Shown: in pieces, positions 26,601 to 35,451 of the stretch
How positions within the stretch are numbered: position 1 is the stretch's first letter
Layout of the letters: each line of letters opens with the position of its first letter
Assembly (NCBI GenBank): GCA_963704815.1
Contig: CAVPHU010000005.1
Coordinates: 124,001 to 188,000, forward strand
Direction of reading: 5' to 3'
Length of the DNA: 64,000 nucleotides
DNA from: DATKWD01 sp963704815
Lineage (GTDB): Bacteria; Actinomycetota; Acidimicrobiia; Acidimicrobiales; Salinilacustritrichaceae
Notes under the pieces: generated by a model
Told to the model about the DNA's origin: nothing
The model's input: only the letters and a program-made list of their open reading frames with translations
The model's database searches: none
Made by a program: the position numbers and the translations under genes

Positions 26601-28632
26601 ACACCGGCCAGACCCTCGACCCCAACCGAACCGAAGCCATGGCCCTCGGCGATCTCGACGGCGACGGCGACCTCGACGTCGTCTTCGCCAACAACAACGA
26701 CCCCAACACCGTCTGGCTCAACAACGGCACCGGCACCTACACCGACAGTCGGCCAGACCCTCGACCCCAACCGAACCGAAGCCATGGCCCTCGGCGACTT
26801 CGACGGCGACGGCGACCTCGACGTCGTCTTCGCCAACGACGCCGACGGCAACACCGTCTGGCTCAACAACGGCGCCGGCACCTTCACCGACACCGGGCAG
26901 ACACTGAGCACTGCCAGGAGCGCCGGTGTCGCCGTGGGCGACCTCGACGGCGACGGCGACCTCGACCTCACTTTCGCCAACAACGGCGAGCTCAACACCG
27001 TGTGGTTCAACGACGGCACCGGCACCTTCACCGACTCCGGACAGTCTGATCGAGAAGGAGCAGACCCTGGCCGTCGTGCTCGGCGACCTGGACGGCGACG
27101 GTGACCTCGACCTCGTCTACGGCAACAACAACAAGCAGACCTCGGTCTGGTTCAACGACGGCACCGGCACCTTCACCGAGAACCAGAAGGTCGGTCAGGC
27201 GACGGCCACCGACCTGGCGATCGGTGACATCGACGGCGACGGCGACCTCGATCTCGTCCTGGCCTATGACGCCGACCCCAACGAGGTCTGGCTCAACGAC
27301 GGCACCGGGACGTTCGCCGGCTCGGGGCAGACCCTCGATGCGGCGACGACCGAGGGCGTGGCGCTGGGCGACGTCGACGGCGACGGCGACCTCGACCTCA
27401 CGTACGCCAACAACGGGTCGGCGAACACGATCTGGCTCAACGAGCCGTCCAGCAACTGGACGGCACCGCAGGCCGTGTGGCGCCAGAACGGGAAGAACAC
27501 CCGCTTCTTCAACCGGTGGAACGGCGCCGGGTTCGACGGCACGCAGTCGTCGGCCGTCACCGGCGACTTCCGCATCATGCAGGGCGAGCGAGCGCCCACC
27601 CGCGATGAGGCGTTGCTCATGGGCGTCGACGTCGGCGGCAAGATCGCGGCCGAGAGGTGGGACGGGTCGACCTGGGCCCCGCTCGGGTCGTCGCTCGGCG
27701 GGACCGACCAGACGTTCTGGTGGGGCTTCGACGTCGCCTACGAATCATTGAGTGGCGACGCCGTGCTCGTGTACGCCGAGACATCGAACCTGCGGTACGC
27801 GGTGTGGGACGGGACGACCCTCACCGAAGCCGCGACGCCGATCCCGCAGCCGTACGCGGGCACCCCTCGTCAGATGCACCTGGCCGCCGATCCCACGTCC
27901 GACGAGATGGTGCTGGTGGTGTCGAACAGCGCGAGCCAGGACTTCGCCTACGTGTGGAACGGCTCGTCGTGGAGCTCGGCCGAGCCGCTCGATCCATCCG
28001 GCGCAGGCAACGACCGCACCGACATCAACGTTGCCTACGAGCAGCAGAGCGGCCGAGCCGTCGTCACTTACGGCAAGGGCACCGGCACCGTGTACTCGAA
28101 GCTCTGGGACGGGAGCTGGAGCAGCGAGATCGCGTTGACCGGTCTCGGCACCGGCTATGCCCGCTGGACCGTGCTGGCGGCCGACCCCAACTCGAACAAC
28201 CTCGCGCTCGGCGTGCTCACGAGCGGGAACCAGGTCTGGGTGGCGTCATGGACCAACGTCGGCTGGATCGACCAGACGCTGGCAACCGGAACGTCGACGG
28301 GCACGACCGAGCTGGCCGTCGCCGTCGCCTTCGAGGGTTCATCGGGCCAGGCGCTCGCCACCTTCGGCGACGGCACCACGACCCCGGGCACCCGGGTGTG
28401 GACAGCAGGATCGGGTTGGGCCGCCGACCCCGACGTGCCCGTCCTCGGGGCGGTCTCGAACTCGATGGTGCTCTACGGCGACCGCGGATCCGACGGGATC
28501 ATGCTGGTCGTGCAGGACGACAGCTCCGACCTCCACTGGATCCACTGGAGCGGGTTCGGGTGGAGCATCGACCACGAGCTCGAGACCGACTCCGGCGAGA
28601 CCAAGAACCAGCCCTTCCTGTTCATCCCGTAG
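23621..28632 (+). CDS. Giant FG-GAP/TSP3 surface protein, two frame breaks
   Basis: About 1,670 residues after bridging frame changes near 26750 and 27045. It begins with its own SipW-type leader (MRRLSVAAIALGLLAGNVAT, then ATYSASTDTDGSALGSD) and a fibronectin-III-like domain (ATGHRIYRSATSGGPYTLVA). Three thrombospondin-type-3 hinges, each with DNCPTTFN or DNCPTTYN and a DTDGDG calcium loop, each lead a block of exactly seven FG-GAP repeats (core DGDGDLDL). A C-terminal ~400-residue Trp/Gly-rich beta domain ends at the stop. The design is that of a calcium-stabilised adhesin. Both breaks lie within the third block and leave the repeat phase intact. Confidence 0.85.
24196..27440 (+). repeat. 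Array of 21 FG-GAP coding repeats
   Basis: Units of roughly 140-150 bp, each encoding a 47-49-residue blade with GDxDGDGDLDL and NTVWLNDG signatures. Seven units lie before the second hinge (~25175), seven before the third (~26315) and seven after it. Units at 26591 and 26735 are almost identical over 144 bp, showing recent duplication. Confidence 0.9.
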
Positions 28633-28673
28633 GTCGGCTCGGAAGCCGGCGGCCTGCGAGGAAGACTCGAACC

Positions 28674-29091
28674 ATGCCCGTCGGCAAGACCGAGGACGCA
28701 GGGTGGCAGATCGGCGTGTCGATCACGGTCGATCGGCCGGCGAGCGACGTGTGGGATCTCGTCACCTCGCCGGAGGGCCTCGCGGTCTGGCTGGGCTCCG
28801 GGGTCGAGCTGACCGGCGAGACACACCAGACCTACGAGACGCGGTCGGGCACGACGGGTGAAGGTGAGAAGCTACCGGCCTGGAGATCGCATCCGGCTCA
28901 CCTGGCAACCGGAGAACTGGGACCACGATTCGACGCTCCAGATCGCCCTCGAGAACCGAGGCGCTCGAACCGGCCTGCGCTTCCACCAGGAGCGTCTCGC
29001 CGACGCCGACGAGCGGGAGGTCCAGCGGGCGCACTGGAAAGCAGTCGCCGCCGAGCTCACCGCGCTGCTGGCGGCGCGGCGCGACGACTGA
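28674..29091 (+). CDS. SRPBCC/AHSA1-like protein, one frame break
   Basis: About 138 residues after bridging a frame change near 28864 (an extra G in GAAGGTG). It opens WQIGVSITVDRPASDVWDLV and LVTSPEGLAVWLGSG, the ligand-binding start of the START-like/AHSA1 fold. It continues VRSYRPGDRIRLTWQPENW and LRFHQERLADADER. Such proteins bind hydrophobic ligands or act as Hsp90-activator-like folds; the ligand is unknown. Confidence 0.78.
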
Positions 29092-29118
29092 CCGACGCGT
29101 GGCACCTCTGGTCGACGC

Positions 29119-30390
29119 TCAGAGGTAGCCGAGGTCCTCGGCGTCGCGTTCGAGTTGCTCGCGGAAGGCCGGCTCGGCGATGGCGATCAGGGACCGGGCC
29201 CGCTCGCGGATCGACGCACCCTGGAGCTCGGCCACGCCGTGTTCGGTGACGACGTGGTCGGTGGTGTTCTTGGCCGTGGTGACCGCCGACCCGGGGGTCA
29301 ACGTCGACACGATGCGGCTCACCGTGCCGCCCTTGGCCGTCGACGGCAGCACGATGAAGCCCTTGCCACCCTCGCTGTACATGGCACCGCGGGCGAAGTC
29401 GGACTGTCCCCCGCTCCCCGACCAGTAGCGACCGTTGATGGTCTCGGAGGCGCACTGCCCCAGCAGGTCGACCTCGGTCGTGGCGTTGATCGACATCATC
29501 AGCTTCTGCTGGGCGATGATGCGCGGGTCGTTGACCCACTCGACCGGCAGCATCTCGAGGATCGGGTTGCCGTCCATGAAGTCGTAGACCTTGCGGGTCC
29601 CGAGGGCGAAGGTGGTCACGACCTTCGTCGGGCGGCGGACCTTGTGGACACCGGTCACGACGCCGGCGTCGACGAGGTCGACCAGGCCGTCGCTGAGCAG
29701 CTCGGTGTGGACACCGAGATCCTTGTGGTCACGCAACAGGCTGACGACCGAGTCGGGGATCGCCCCGATACCGGCCTGGATGGTCGCTCCGTCGGGGATT
29801 CGTTCGGCCACCAGCTCGGCGATGCTCACGTCGAGTCGGGTCGGGGTGCGCGGCTCGACCTCCACCAGCGGACGATCGGCTCCGATCCAGGAGTCGACCT
29901 GGCTGCGATGGATGATGTTGCGGCCCTGGGTCCGTGGCATCTGCTCGTTGACCTCGAGCACGAACGGCACCAGCCCGATGAGGCCCGCGACGTAGTCGGC
30001 ATTGGTGCCCAGCGAGTAGTAGCCGTGCCGGTCGGGCGGGCTGACGGCGGCCAGCACCATCGGCTTCGGTGCGAACTCGTTCAGCAGTTTGGGCACCTCG
30101 CTGAAGTGGCACGGCACGAGATCGCATCCGCCGGGCTTGAACGCCGGCCGGGTGACGTGCGACAGGAAGTAGCTGCGATGGGTGAGGTTCGGCCGGCGGT
30201 CGCCGTGGATGTAGGGGTGGTCGTGCAGTGCGTGCATCTGGTGCACGGTGACCGCGTCGAGCTGATCGGCGTTGCGATCGAGCGCATCGATCAGGCTCAC
30301 CGGCTCGCCGTTGGCCAGCGGGACGATGACGTCGGCCTCGGCCGGAATCCGGCCGATCACCTCGTCGGGACTGCCGAGTTCGAGCGTCAC
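29119..30390 (-). CDS. Acetyl-CoA hydrolase/transferase family protein
   Basis: 423 residues from GTG 30388-30390. It matches 4-hydroxybutyrate CoA-transferase-like enzymes: TVHQMHALHDHPYI, CDLVPCHFSEVPKLL, GATIQAGIGAIPDSV, GLGVHTELLSDG-type segment, and ITEHGVAEL-type ending TEHGVAELQGASIRERARSL. The glycine-rich loop and glutamate expected for the covalent CoA-ester intermediate are in place. It moves CoA between small carboxylic acids. It is divergent from the lipoprotein at 30439 with 48 bases between them. Confidence 0.88.
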   Translation of the reverse strand: MTLELGSPDEVIGRIPAEADVIVPLANGEPVSLIDALDRNADQLDAVTVHQMHALHDHPYIHGDRRPNLTHRSYFLSHVTRPAFKPGGCDLVPCHFSEVPKLLNEFAPKPMVLAAVSPPDRHGYYSLGTNADYVAGLIGLVPFVLEVNEQMPRTQGRNIIHRSQVDSWIGADRPLVEVEPRTPTRLDVSIAELVAERIPDGATIQAGIGAIPDSVVSLLRDHKDLGVHTELLSDGLVDLVDAGVVTGVHKVRRPTKVVTTFALGTRKVYDFMDGNPILEMLPVEWVNDPRIIAQQKLMMSINATTEVDLLGQCASETINGRYWSGSGGQSDFARGAMYSEGGKGFIVLPSTAKGGTVSRIVSTLTPGSAVTTAKNTTDHVVTEHGVAELQGASIRERARSLIAIAEPAFREQLERDAEDLGYL

Positions 30391-30438
30391 GGACCCGATG
30401 CTGCCACGCCAACCCCGAGCTGTTGTACCGTCGCCGAC

Positions 30439-30909
30439 ATGATCCTGCGTCGGTTGGTGATCATGCTGGCGGTGTTCGCCGCGATCATCGCCGGCTGCGG
30501 CGACGACTCCGACTCGACCGCTGACCAGATCGACCAGACGACCGACTCGATCGACAGCACCGGTGACGGCGACGAGTCGGTGGCGGTCGGCGCGCCGGTC
30601 GATCTCGGCGACTTCCCCATCCCCGTCCCACCCGGCGCCGAGGTGGGGCAGCCGGTCGAGACCGGCGGCGTGACGGCCGTCCAGATCACCTTCGCGGTCG
30701 ATGACTTCGACTCGGTGGTCGCGTTCTACGACGACTTCACCACGTCCGGATCCGATGACTACCAACGCACGGTGGCGCCGGAGGGTGGCGTGATCTACTC
30801 GTTGACGTCGGGAGTCGACCAGAACGAGGTCGGGCAGATCGTCGTGTCCACGCCGATCCCCGGCGACGACACGACCTTCGCCACGCTGACCGCCGGGATC
30901 GCCGAGTAG
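30439..30909 (+). CDS. Small lipoprotein
   Basis: 156 residues. Lipoprotein leader with AAIIAGC, an Asp/Ser/Thr-rich linker, and a compact domain containing VPPGAEVGQPVETGGVTAVQ and DDFDSVVAFYDDFTTSGS. The domain resembles small actinobacterial lipoproteins of unknown function. No catalytic residues are evident. Confidence 0.8.
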   Translation: MILRRLVIMLAVFAAIIAGCGDDSDSTADQIDQTTDSIDSTGDGDESVAVGAPVDLGDFPIPVPPGAEVGQPVETGGVTAVQITFAVDDFDSVVAFYDDFTTSGSDDYQRTVAPEGGVIYSLTSGVDQNEVGQIVVSTPIPGDDTTFATLTAGIAE

Positions 30910-31014
30910 ACGCGCCCGAGTAGCCGCAGGTCAGGTGCCGAGAACTCCTCCGCACGAACGGCCGATTAACCTCGCACGCGACACCCCACAACGCTGGGGC
31001 TCACGGGAGGACCC

Positions 31015-31857
31015 ATGACCATCTCCGAACGGCCGACCCGGCAGATCACGGTCAGGCCGGTCAACCCGACACTTGGCGCCGAAGTGACCGGAGTCGACTT
31101 GGCAGACCTCGACGACTCGACCTGGCACGAGATCGAGCAGGCCTGGGCCGACCACGCCGTGCTGTTCTTCCGCGACCAGGACCTGACGCCCGACGCCCAC
31201 GAAGCCCTCGGCCGGCGGATCGGCGAGCTCCACGTGCACCCGGCGGCGCCCACGGTGGAGGGCCACCCCAACGTGATGCGCATCCACGCCGACGAGAACT
31301 CGAAGGTGGTGGCCGGCAACGGTTGGCACACCGACGTGAGCTGCGACGACCGGCCACCGGCGGCGACGATCCTGCACCTTCCGGTCATCCCCGAGACCGG
31401 CGGCGACACGCTGTTCATCTCCACCGAAGCGGCCTACGACGCACTGTCGACGGCGATGAAGGAATTCCTCGACGACAAGGTGGCGGTGCACGAGTCGGCC
31501 CACGTCTACAAGGGTCGCTACGGGAGCAAGGCGTCCGACTCTCGCGACGGCGAGTTCCCGTCGGCCGAGCACCCGGTGGTCCGTACGCATCCGGTCACCG
31601 GCCGCAAGGCGGTCTACGTGAACCGTGCGTTCACCACCCGCATCAGGGGCCTGGCTCCCAACGAGAGTCGGGCGATCCTGAACCTGCTGTGCGATCACAT
31701 CGAGCACCGCCCCGAGTTCCAGTGCCGGTTCACCTGGACCCCCGGCGCGGTGGCGATGTGGGACAACCGCTGCACCCAGCACTATGCCGCGTGGGACTAC
31801 TTCCCCGCGGTCCGGAGCGGACGTCGGGTCAGCATCGTCGGCGAGCGGCCGTTCTGA
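31015..31857 (+). CDS. TauD/TfdA-family Fe(II)/2-oxoglutarate dioxygenase
   Basis: 280 residues. The facial triad is visible as His and Asp in NGWHTDVSCDDRP and the distal His in NRCTQHYAAWDYFP. The 2-oxoglutarate-binding Arg is in RSGRRVSIVG. HAVLFFRDQDLTPDAHEALG is the usual N-terminal signature. It hydroxylates small molecules such as taurine, alkyl sulfates or aryloxy acids. A ribosome site GGAGG precedes the ATG. Confidence 0.92.
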   Translation: MTISERPTRQITVRPVNPTLGAEVTGVDLADLDDSTWHEIEQAWADHAVLFFRDQDLTPDAHEALGRRIGELHVHPAAPTVEGHPNVMRIHADENSKVVAGNGWHTDVSCDDRPPAATILHLPVIPETGGDTLFISTEAAYDALSTAMKEFLDDKVAVHESAHVYKGRYGSKASDSRDGEFPSAEHPVVRTHPVTGRKAVYVNRAFTTRIRGLAPNESRAILNLLCDHIEHRPEFQCRFTWTPGAVAMWDNRCTQHYAAWDYFPAVRSGRRVSIVGERPF

Positions 31858-31986
31858 TCACTCCGTTCATCTGACGCGCATTCGCAAGGCGAGGCGGCCG
31901 TTTCCGCAGTGACCTTCGGCCCTTCCGCCTGCGCGGCCGGCATGCCCAGAATCGAGTGCACTCGCCCACCCGATGGAGGTACCGAG

Positions 31987-32184
31987 ATGAAAGCCAAGGT
32001 CGGAGATCGCATCGTGATCCAGGCCCACCGGGTCGGTGAGCCTGAGCGTGACTGCCTCGTGCTCGCGGTGCGAGGCGAGGACGGCGGGCCGCCGTATGTC
32101 GTGAAATGGGGCGACGACGGCCACGAGTCACTGCTCTTCCCGGGGTCCGACGCCTACGTGGCCGAGTACGAAACCGACGACTGA
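31987..32184 (+). CDS. DUF1918 protein
   Basis: 65 residues, MKAKVGDRIVIQAHRVGEPE to VKWGDDGHESLLFPGSDAYV, a full-length match to the SH3-like DUF1918 family found in actinobacteria. Function unknown. The stop lies 12 bases before the CBS gene, so they are one transcript. An upstream in-frame start at 31909 is rejected because the conserved family begins at this ATG. Confidence 0.88.
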   Translation: MKAKVGDRIVIQAHRVGEPERDCLVLAVRGEDGGPPYVVKWGDDGHESLLFPGSDAYVAEYETDD

Positions 32185-32196
32185 GGAGCACCACCC

Positions 32197-32643
32197 ATGA
32201 GAACCATCGACGCCATCCGACGGTCGGGCATCGGCATCGAAGCCGACCGGACGATTCACGACGCCGCCCAGATCATGGAGCAGGCCGGAGTCGGCGCCCT
32301 CGCCGTCCTCGACGGCGACGAACTGGTCGGCATGGTGACCGACCGTGACCTCGTTCGGCGAGCCATCGTGAAGCGACTCGCCCTCGACGCTCGCATCGAC
32401 GGAGTGATGACCAGCCCGGTCGTCACCATCGACGCATCGGCCGATCTGCACGACGCGTTCGGGATCTTCCGAACGAACGCGGTGAGGCGCCTGGCCGTCA
32501 CCGACAACGGCAGCTTCGTCGGCGTCATCAGCATCGACGACCTGCTGATCGATCTCGCCGCCGACCTGGCTGATCTGGCCCGCCCGGTCACCGCCGAGGC
32601 GTTCTTCGCCCACCGCGACAGCCCGGTTCCGGCGCAACCTTGA
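32197..32643 (+). CDS. CBS-pair protein
   Basis: 148 residues with two CBS motifs: MEQAGVGALAVLDGDELVGM then VTDRDLVRRAIV, and FRTNAVRRLAVTDNGSFVGV then ISIDDLLIDL. CBS pairs bind adenosyl nucleotides and act as energy or ion-strength sensors. Standalone two-CBS proteins are common in actinobacteria. It is cotranscribed with the DUF1918 gene. Confidence 0.9.
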   Translation: MRTIDAIRRSGIGIEADRTIHDAAQIMEQAGVGALAVLDGDELVGMVTDRDLVRRAIVKRLALDARIDGVMTSPVVTIDASADLHDAFGIFRTNAVRRLAVTDNGSFVGVISIDDLLIDLAADLADLARPVTAEAFFAHRDSPVPAQP

Positions 32644-32716
32644 GGCTTTCCGAACGGTCCGGAAACCTGATGCCGTTGTAGTCAAGTTTTCTGTGCGGCC
32701 CGATAGCCTGCCGGTC

Positions 32717-33277
32717 ATGAGACTGATGGACTTGGTCGGACTGGGCATCGAACCCACCTCGGGTACCCCCGTCGTGATGCTGCGGGAGCACGACGAGCCG
32801 CATCGCATGCTGCCGATCTTCGTGGGTGGCCTCGAGGCGACCGCCATCGGACTGGCACTGACGGGCGAGGAACCGACTCGCCCCATGACCCATGATCTGA
32901 TGGCCTCGTTGGTGCAGTCGCTCGAAGGTCAGGTCGACGCCGCCGAGGTGACCGAACTCCGCGACGGATCGTTTCTCGCCCGGCTCGCCATCCATGGTCC
33001 GTCGGGTGAGCACACCGTCGACACCCGGCCCTCCGACGCCATCGCCCTTGCCGTGCGGATCGGTGCTCCGGTGTTCGTCGACGATGCTGTCCTCGAAGAG
33101 GCCGGGAGCCTGCCCGAAGACGTGGTCGAGGAGACCGAGACGATCTTCGACGAAGACGAGATCGACGAGACGGTCGAGGAGTTCCGGAGCTTCCTCGACG
33201 AGCTCGACCCTGCGCAGTTCCTCGACGATGACGACGGCGCAGGCACCGACGATCCGGCCGGCGACACCGCCTCGTAG
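32717..33277 (+). CDS. Bifunctional nuclease-family protein (BFN, DUF151)
   Basis: 186 residues from ATG 32717. The BFN domain covers residues 1-125: MLPIFVGGLEATAIGLALTG, PRPSDAIALA-type core TRPSDAIALAVRIGAPVFVD. The C-terminal 60 residues are very acidic, rich in Glu and Asp. Homologues carry RNase/DNase activity in plants and are conserved, essentially uncharacterised proteins in actinobacteria. Confidence 0.9.
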   Translation: MRLMDLVGLGIEPTSGTPVVMLREHDEPHRMLPIFVGGLEATAIGLALTGEEPTRPMTHDLMASLVQSLEGQVDAAEVTELRDGSFLARLAIHGPSGEHTVDTRPSDAIALAVRIGAPVFVDDAVLEEAGSLPEDVVEETETIFDEDEIDETVEEFRSFLDELDPAQFLDDDDGAGTDDPAGDTAS

Positions 33278-33320
33278 CCGGCACCGCCCTCGCCACGGCC
33301 AAGGAGCCCGAGCAGTGGAC

Positions 33321-33390
33321 CGACGAGGAGCGAGCGCTTCACGATCAGCTGAAGCCGACGAGGAGCGGGCGCCTCACGATCAGCTGAAAC
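33321..33390. repeat. 35-bp tandem duplication
   Basis: The block starting CGACGAGGAGCG at 33321 repeats at 33356 with three or four differences. The period of 35 is not a multiple of three, so it breaks a coding frame that reads EPEQWTDEERALHDQLKPT in the first copy. Confidence 0.8.
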
Positions 33391-33394
33391 CGAC

Positions 33395-33592
33395 GAGGGT
33401 CTGGCGCGTGTCACCGCCGACTCGACGCTCGACCCCGCGGCGACCAGCGCGGTGACGGCCACCGAAACCGGACTCACCTTCGATGCAACGCTCATCCAGA
33501 GCTTCGCGGTCGTTCCACCAGCGAGCCCGGCCTACACGAACCCGGGCACGACGACACAGGTCACCGGCACGATCACGCCGCGAGCGGCGTGA
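33395..33592 (+). pseudogene. C-terminal remnant of an exported protein
   Basis: An open frame without a start reads GLARVTADSTLDPAATSAVT and ends with VVPPASPAYTNPGTTTQVTG just before a TGA at 33590. The Thr/Ala/Pro-rich, beta-prone character suggests the tail of a surface or secreted protein. It follows the 35-bp duplication that destroys the upstream frame. No family is recognised. Confidence 0.5.
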
Positions 33593-33624
33593 TCGTGCTG
33601 GCCGCCGCCGAGGGCGGCGGCCAG
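33571..33624. terminator. Two adjacent strong hairpins
   Basis: GATCACGCCG (33571-33580) pairs with CGGCGTGATC (33585-33594), and CTGGCCGCCGCC (33598-33609) pairs with GGCGGCGGCCAG (33613-33624). They lie between the remnant and the converging DUF4397 gene and probably serve as a bidirectional terminator. No U-run is present. Confidence 0.65.
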
Positions 33625-33650
33625 CCTCCGTGCGAGTTCGTGCGCTGGAT

Positions 33651-34475
33651 TCAGCCGGTGAAGGTCGGCTGAGCTGCGACGGGAGCTGCAGCTGGGGTCT
33701 GCGGCGTCACGGTGGTCGGTGAGACGGCTGGCTCACAGGTGTCGATGGCGAGGTTCTGGACCAGGGGCACAACCGGCGTGCTCCCGCCGTCGCCAGGCAG
33801 GTTGCCGACGACGTAGACGATCGTGTTGTTGCCCACCGTCACCGGGATGTCGGCCGGGCCGACGATCGGGTTGCCGCCGAGGTCGACCTGCACGCTGTAG
33901 GTGGCGGCCGGAAGGTCGGCGGCCAGGTCCTCGCCGAACACCAGGCTGCCGGCGGGTGCGGTGTTGACGAGCACGTCGACCGACGGCGCGTTGGCGGCGT
34001 GGACACCCGTGAGTCGACCGCTGTCGGCGACCGCGCACTCGGCGTCGAGGGCGACCGGGAGGATCTCAGGGGCCTGTGAATCGGGGCGCTGGGTGGCGAT
34101 AGCAGCGACGGTACCTGCGGGCACGCTGGCGATCGTCTGGTCGATGACCGGCGCCCCACTCGGGGTCTCACAGTCCTCATCGGCACCCAGGTAGACCTTC
34201 AGGGGAAGGCTGCTGCCGGTGGGCACGGGGACCGGGCCGACGATGTCGCCGAACGCGAAGTCGGCGATCAGTGCGGGATTGGCGTCGCCGGCGCACACCG
34301 TCACGTTGGAGCCGCCGTCAGTCTGCGCGGTCTGCCCGCCGAGGTTGAGGCCGTGCACGGCGTAGACATCGGTGGTTTCTCCGCCGGCGCCGGCACTGAC
34401 CGGCGAGATGCCGGTGACGGTCACGAGGCCGGCAGCGGCCAGGGCTGCGACCAGAAGAGGAACGATCTTGCGCAT
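33651..34475 (-). CDS. Secreted DUF4397 protein
   Basis: 274 residues from ATG 34473-34475 with a clear signal peptide (MRKIVPLLVAALAAAGLVTV). The mature protein has two DUF4397-type immunoglobulin-like segments: TDVYAVHGLNLGG and, further on, TGVHAANAPSVDVLVNTAPA, then YSVQVDLGGNPIVGPADI. The tail is Pro/Thr/Ala-rich. DUF4397 proteins are exported and of unknown function, often wall-associated. Confidence 0.85.
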   Translation of the reverse strand: MRKIVPLLVAALAAAGLVTVTGISPVSAGAGGETTDVYAVHGLNLGGQTAQTDGGSNVTVCAGDANPALIADFAFGDIVGPVPVPTGSSLPLKVYLGADEDCETPSGAPVIDQTIASVPAGTVAAIATQRPDSQAPEILPVALDAECAVADSGRLTGVHAANAPSVDVLVNTAPAGSLVFGEDLAADLPAATYSVQVDLGGNPIVGPADIPVTVGNNTIVYVVGNLPGDGGSTPVVPLVQNLAIDTCEPAVSPTTVTPQTPAAAPVAAQPTFTG

Positions 34476-34548
34476 GGGGACTCCTTGGAACGAGGTGACC
34501 GCAGACGCTAGCCGATGTCCGGCGATTCGTGCAGGTGTAGGGCGCACC

Positions 34549-34851
34549 GACGACCACCGCTACGACGTGCGCTACATCGTCGAGCCCAACTCGATGACCA
34601 CCATCGGCCTCGAACAGCACGACGCCACCGACGGCTCGGCCTTCGACGAGCGCCGGGTGGGGCTCGACCACCTGGCGTTCAACGTGGCGTCACGGGAAGA
34701 GCTGGACGCCTGGCTGGCCCGCCTCGACGAGCTGGGCATCTCGCACACCGGCATCACCGAGCAAGAGCCGTGGGATGTGCTGGTGCTGCGTGACCCCGAC
34801 AACATCCAGCTCGAGTTCTTCTTCCGGAAGGCTGTCCGGCCTCGTTCGTGA
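34549..34851 (+). pseudogene. VOC-family protein, 5'-truncated
   Basis: The frame reads YDVRYIVEPNSMTTIGLEQH to GLDHLAFNVASREELDAWLA and ends DPDNIQLEFFF, the second half of a single-unit VOC protein. The first beta-alpha unit with the first metal ligand is missing, and no start lies at the expected place. The first ATG, 34594, would give 85 residues. The break lies directly next to the promoter region of the divergent DUF4397 gene. Confidence 0.7.
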
Positions 34852-34856
34852 GCTGA

Positions 34857-35066
34857 TCAGTCGGCGGCGCTCTGCATCAGTGCGTCGAATCGCTCCCACG
34901 AGAGCGACACCGGGACCTTGGCGTTCCGGTGGGCCCAGTCGATGGTGCCCCGCGAGATGCGGAGTTCGCCGAGCTTGTGATCGTCGCTCGACACATCGAC
35001 GATCAGGTCGGCGTTGACCGCCTCGAGCGGCGCACTGGGGTGGACGTGGATTCGGTGAGTGGCCAT
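34857..35066 (-). CDS. Small conserved actinobacterial protein
   Basis: 69 residues. RIHVHPSAPLEAVNADLIVD, DDHKLGELRISRGTIDWAHR and SLSWERFDALM form a pattern repeated in short actinobacterial proteins of unknown function. It is complete and uses an ATG at 35064-35066. It converges with the VOC remnant. Confidence 0.72.
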   Translation of the reverse strand: MATHRIHVHPSAPLEAVNADLIVDVSSDDHKLGELRISRGTIDWAHRNAKVPVSLSWERFDALMQSAAD

Positions 35067-35108
35067 GGATGCGTTCTAGCCCACCCGACCCTTCACAGGC
35101 TCCGAACA

Positions 35109-35333
35109 GTGTTCGATGATGCCGAACAATGGTCGACACCCGGCGCGACGGCTCTGACGCCCGATGCGGCACCGACCATCGGTCGCCTGGTGGATCTCGA
35201 ACCTCGTGCGCTGGGGCTCATGCACGGCCCGAGCTTCGTCGGCTCGTCAACGGACGCAGCGGGAGAGCAGCTGCGAGGACTCGCCGCCGAGTACGGGAGC
35301 CGGCTCGAGCGGCGAGCGTCAGGCCCGGCCTGA
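35109..35333 (+). pseudogene. MBL-fold hydrolase tail, remnant
   Basis: A frame starting at a GTG (35109) reads VFDDAEQWSTPGATALTPDA then ALGLMHGPSFVGSSTDAAGE. It resembles the C-terminal end of metallo-beta-lactamase-fold proteins, where MHGxSF precedes the last helix. The main domain with its HxHxDH motif is absent, so this is a tail fragment. Confidence 0.5.
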
Positions 35334-35451
35334 CCCGGGTGGTGGCTGGCCAGACGTCCGACCGAGTCCTCGTCATGGTGGCCACGCAGCTCAGCTGTGG
35401 TCTCGCGGGCTCGTCCGACATGCACGATCGACGGACAAGGGAATGCGAGAC

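Noticed and set aside
32929..33495. Minus-strand frame beginning MSVASKVSPVSVAV
   Set aside because: It overlaps the bifunctional-nuclease gene on the opposite strand and has the Ser/Arg bias of a shadow frame.
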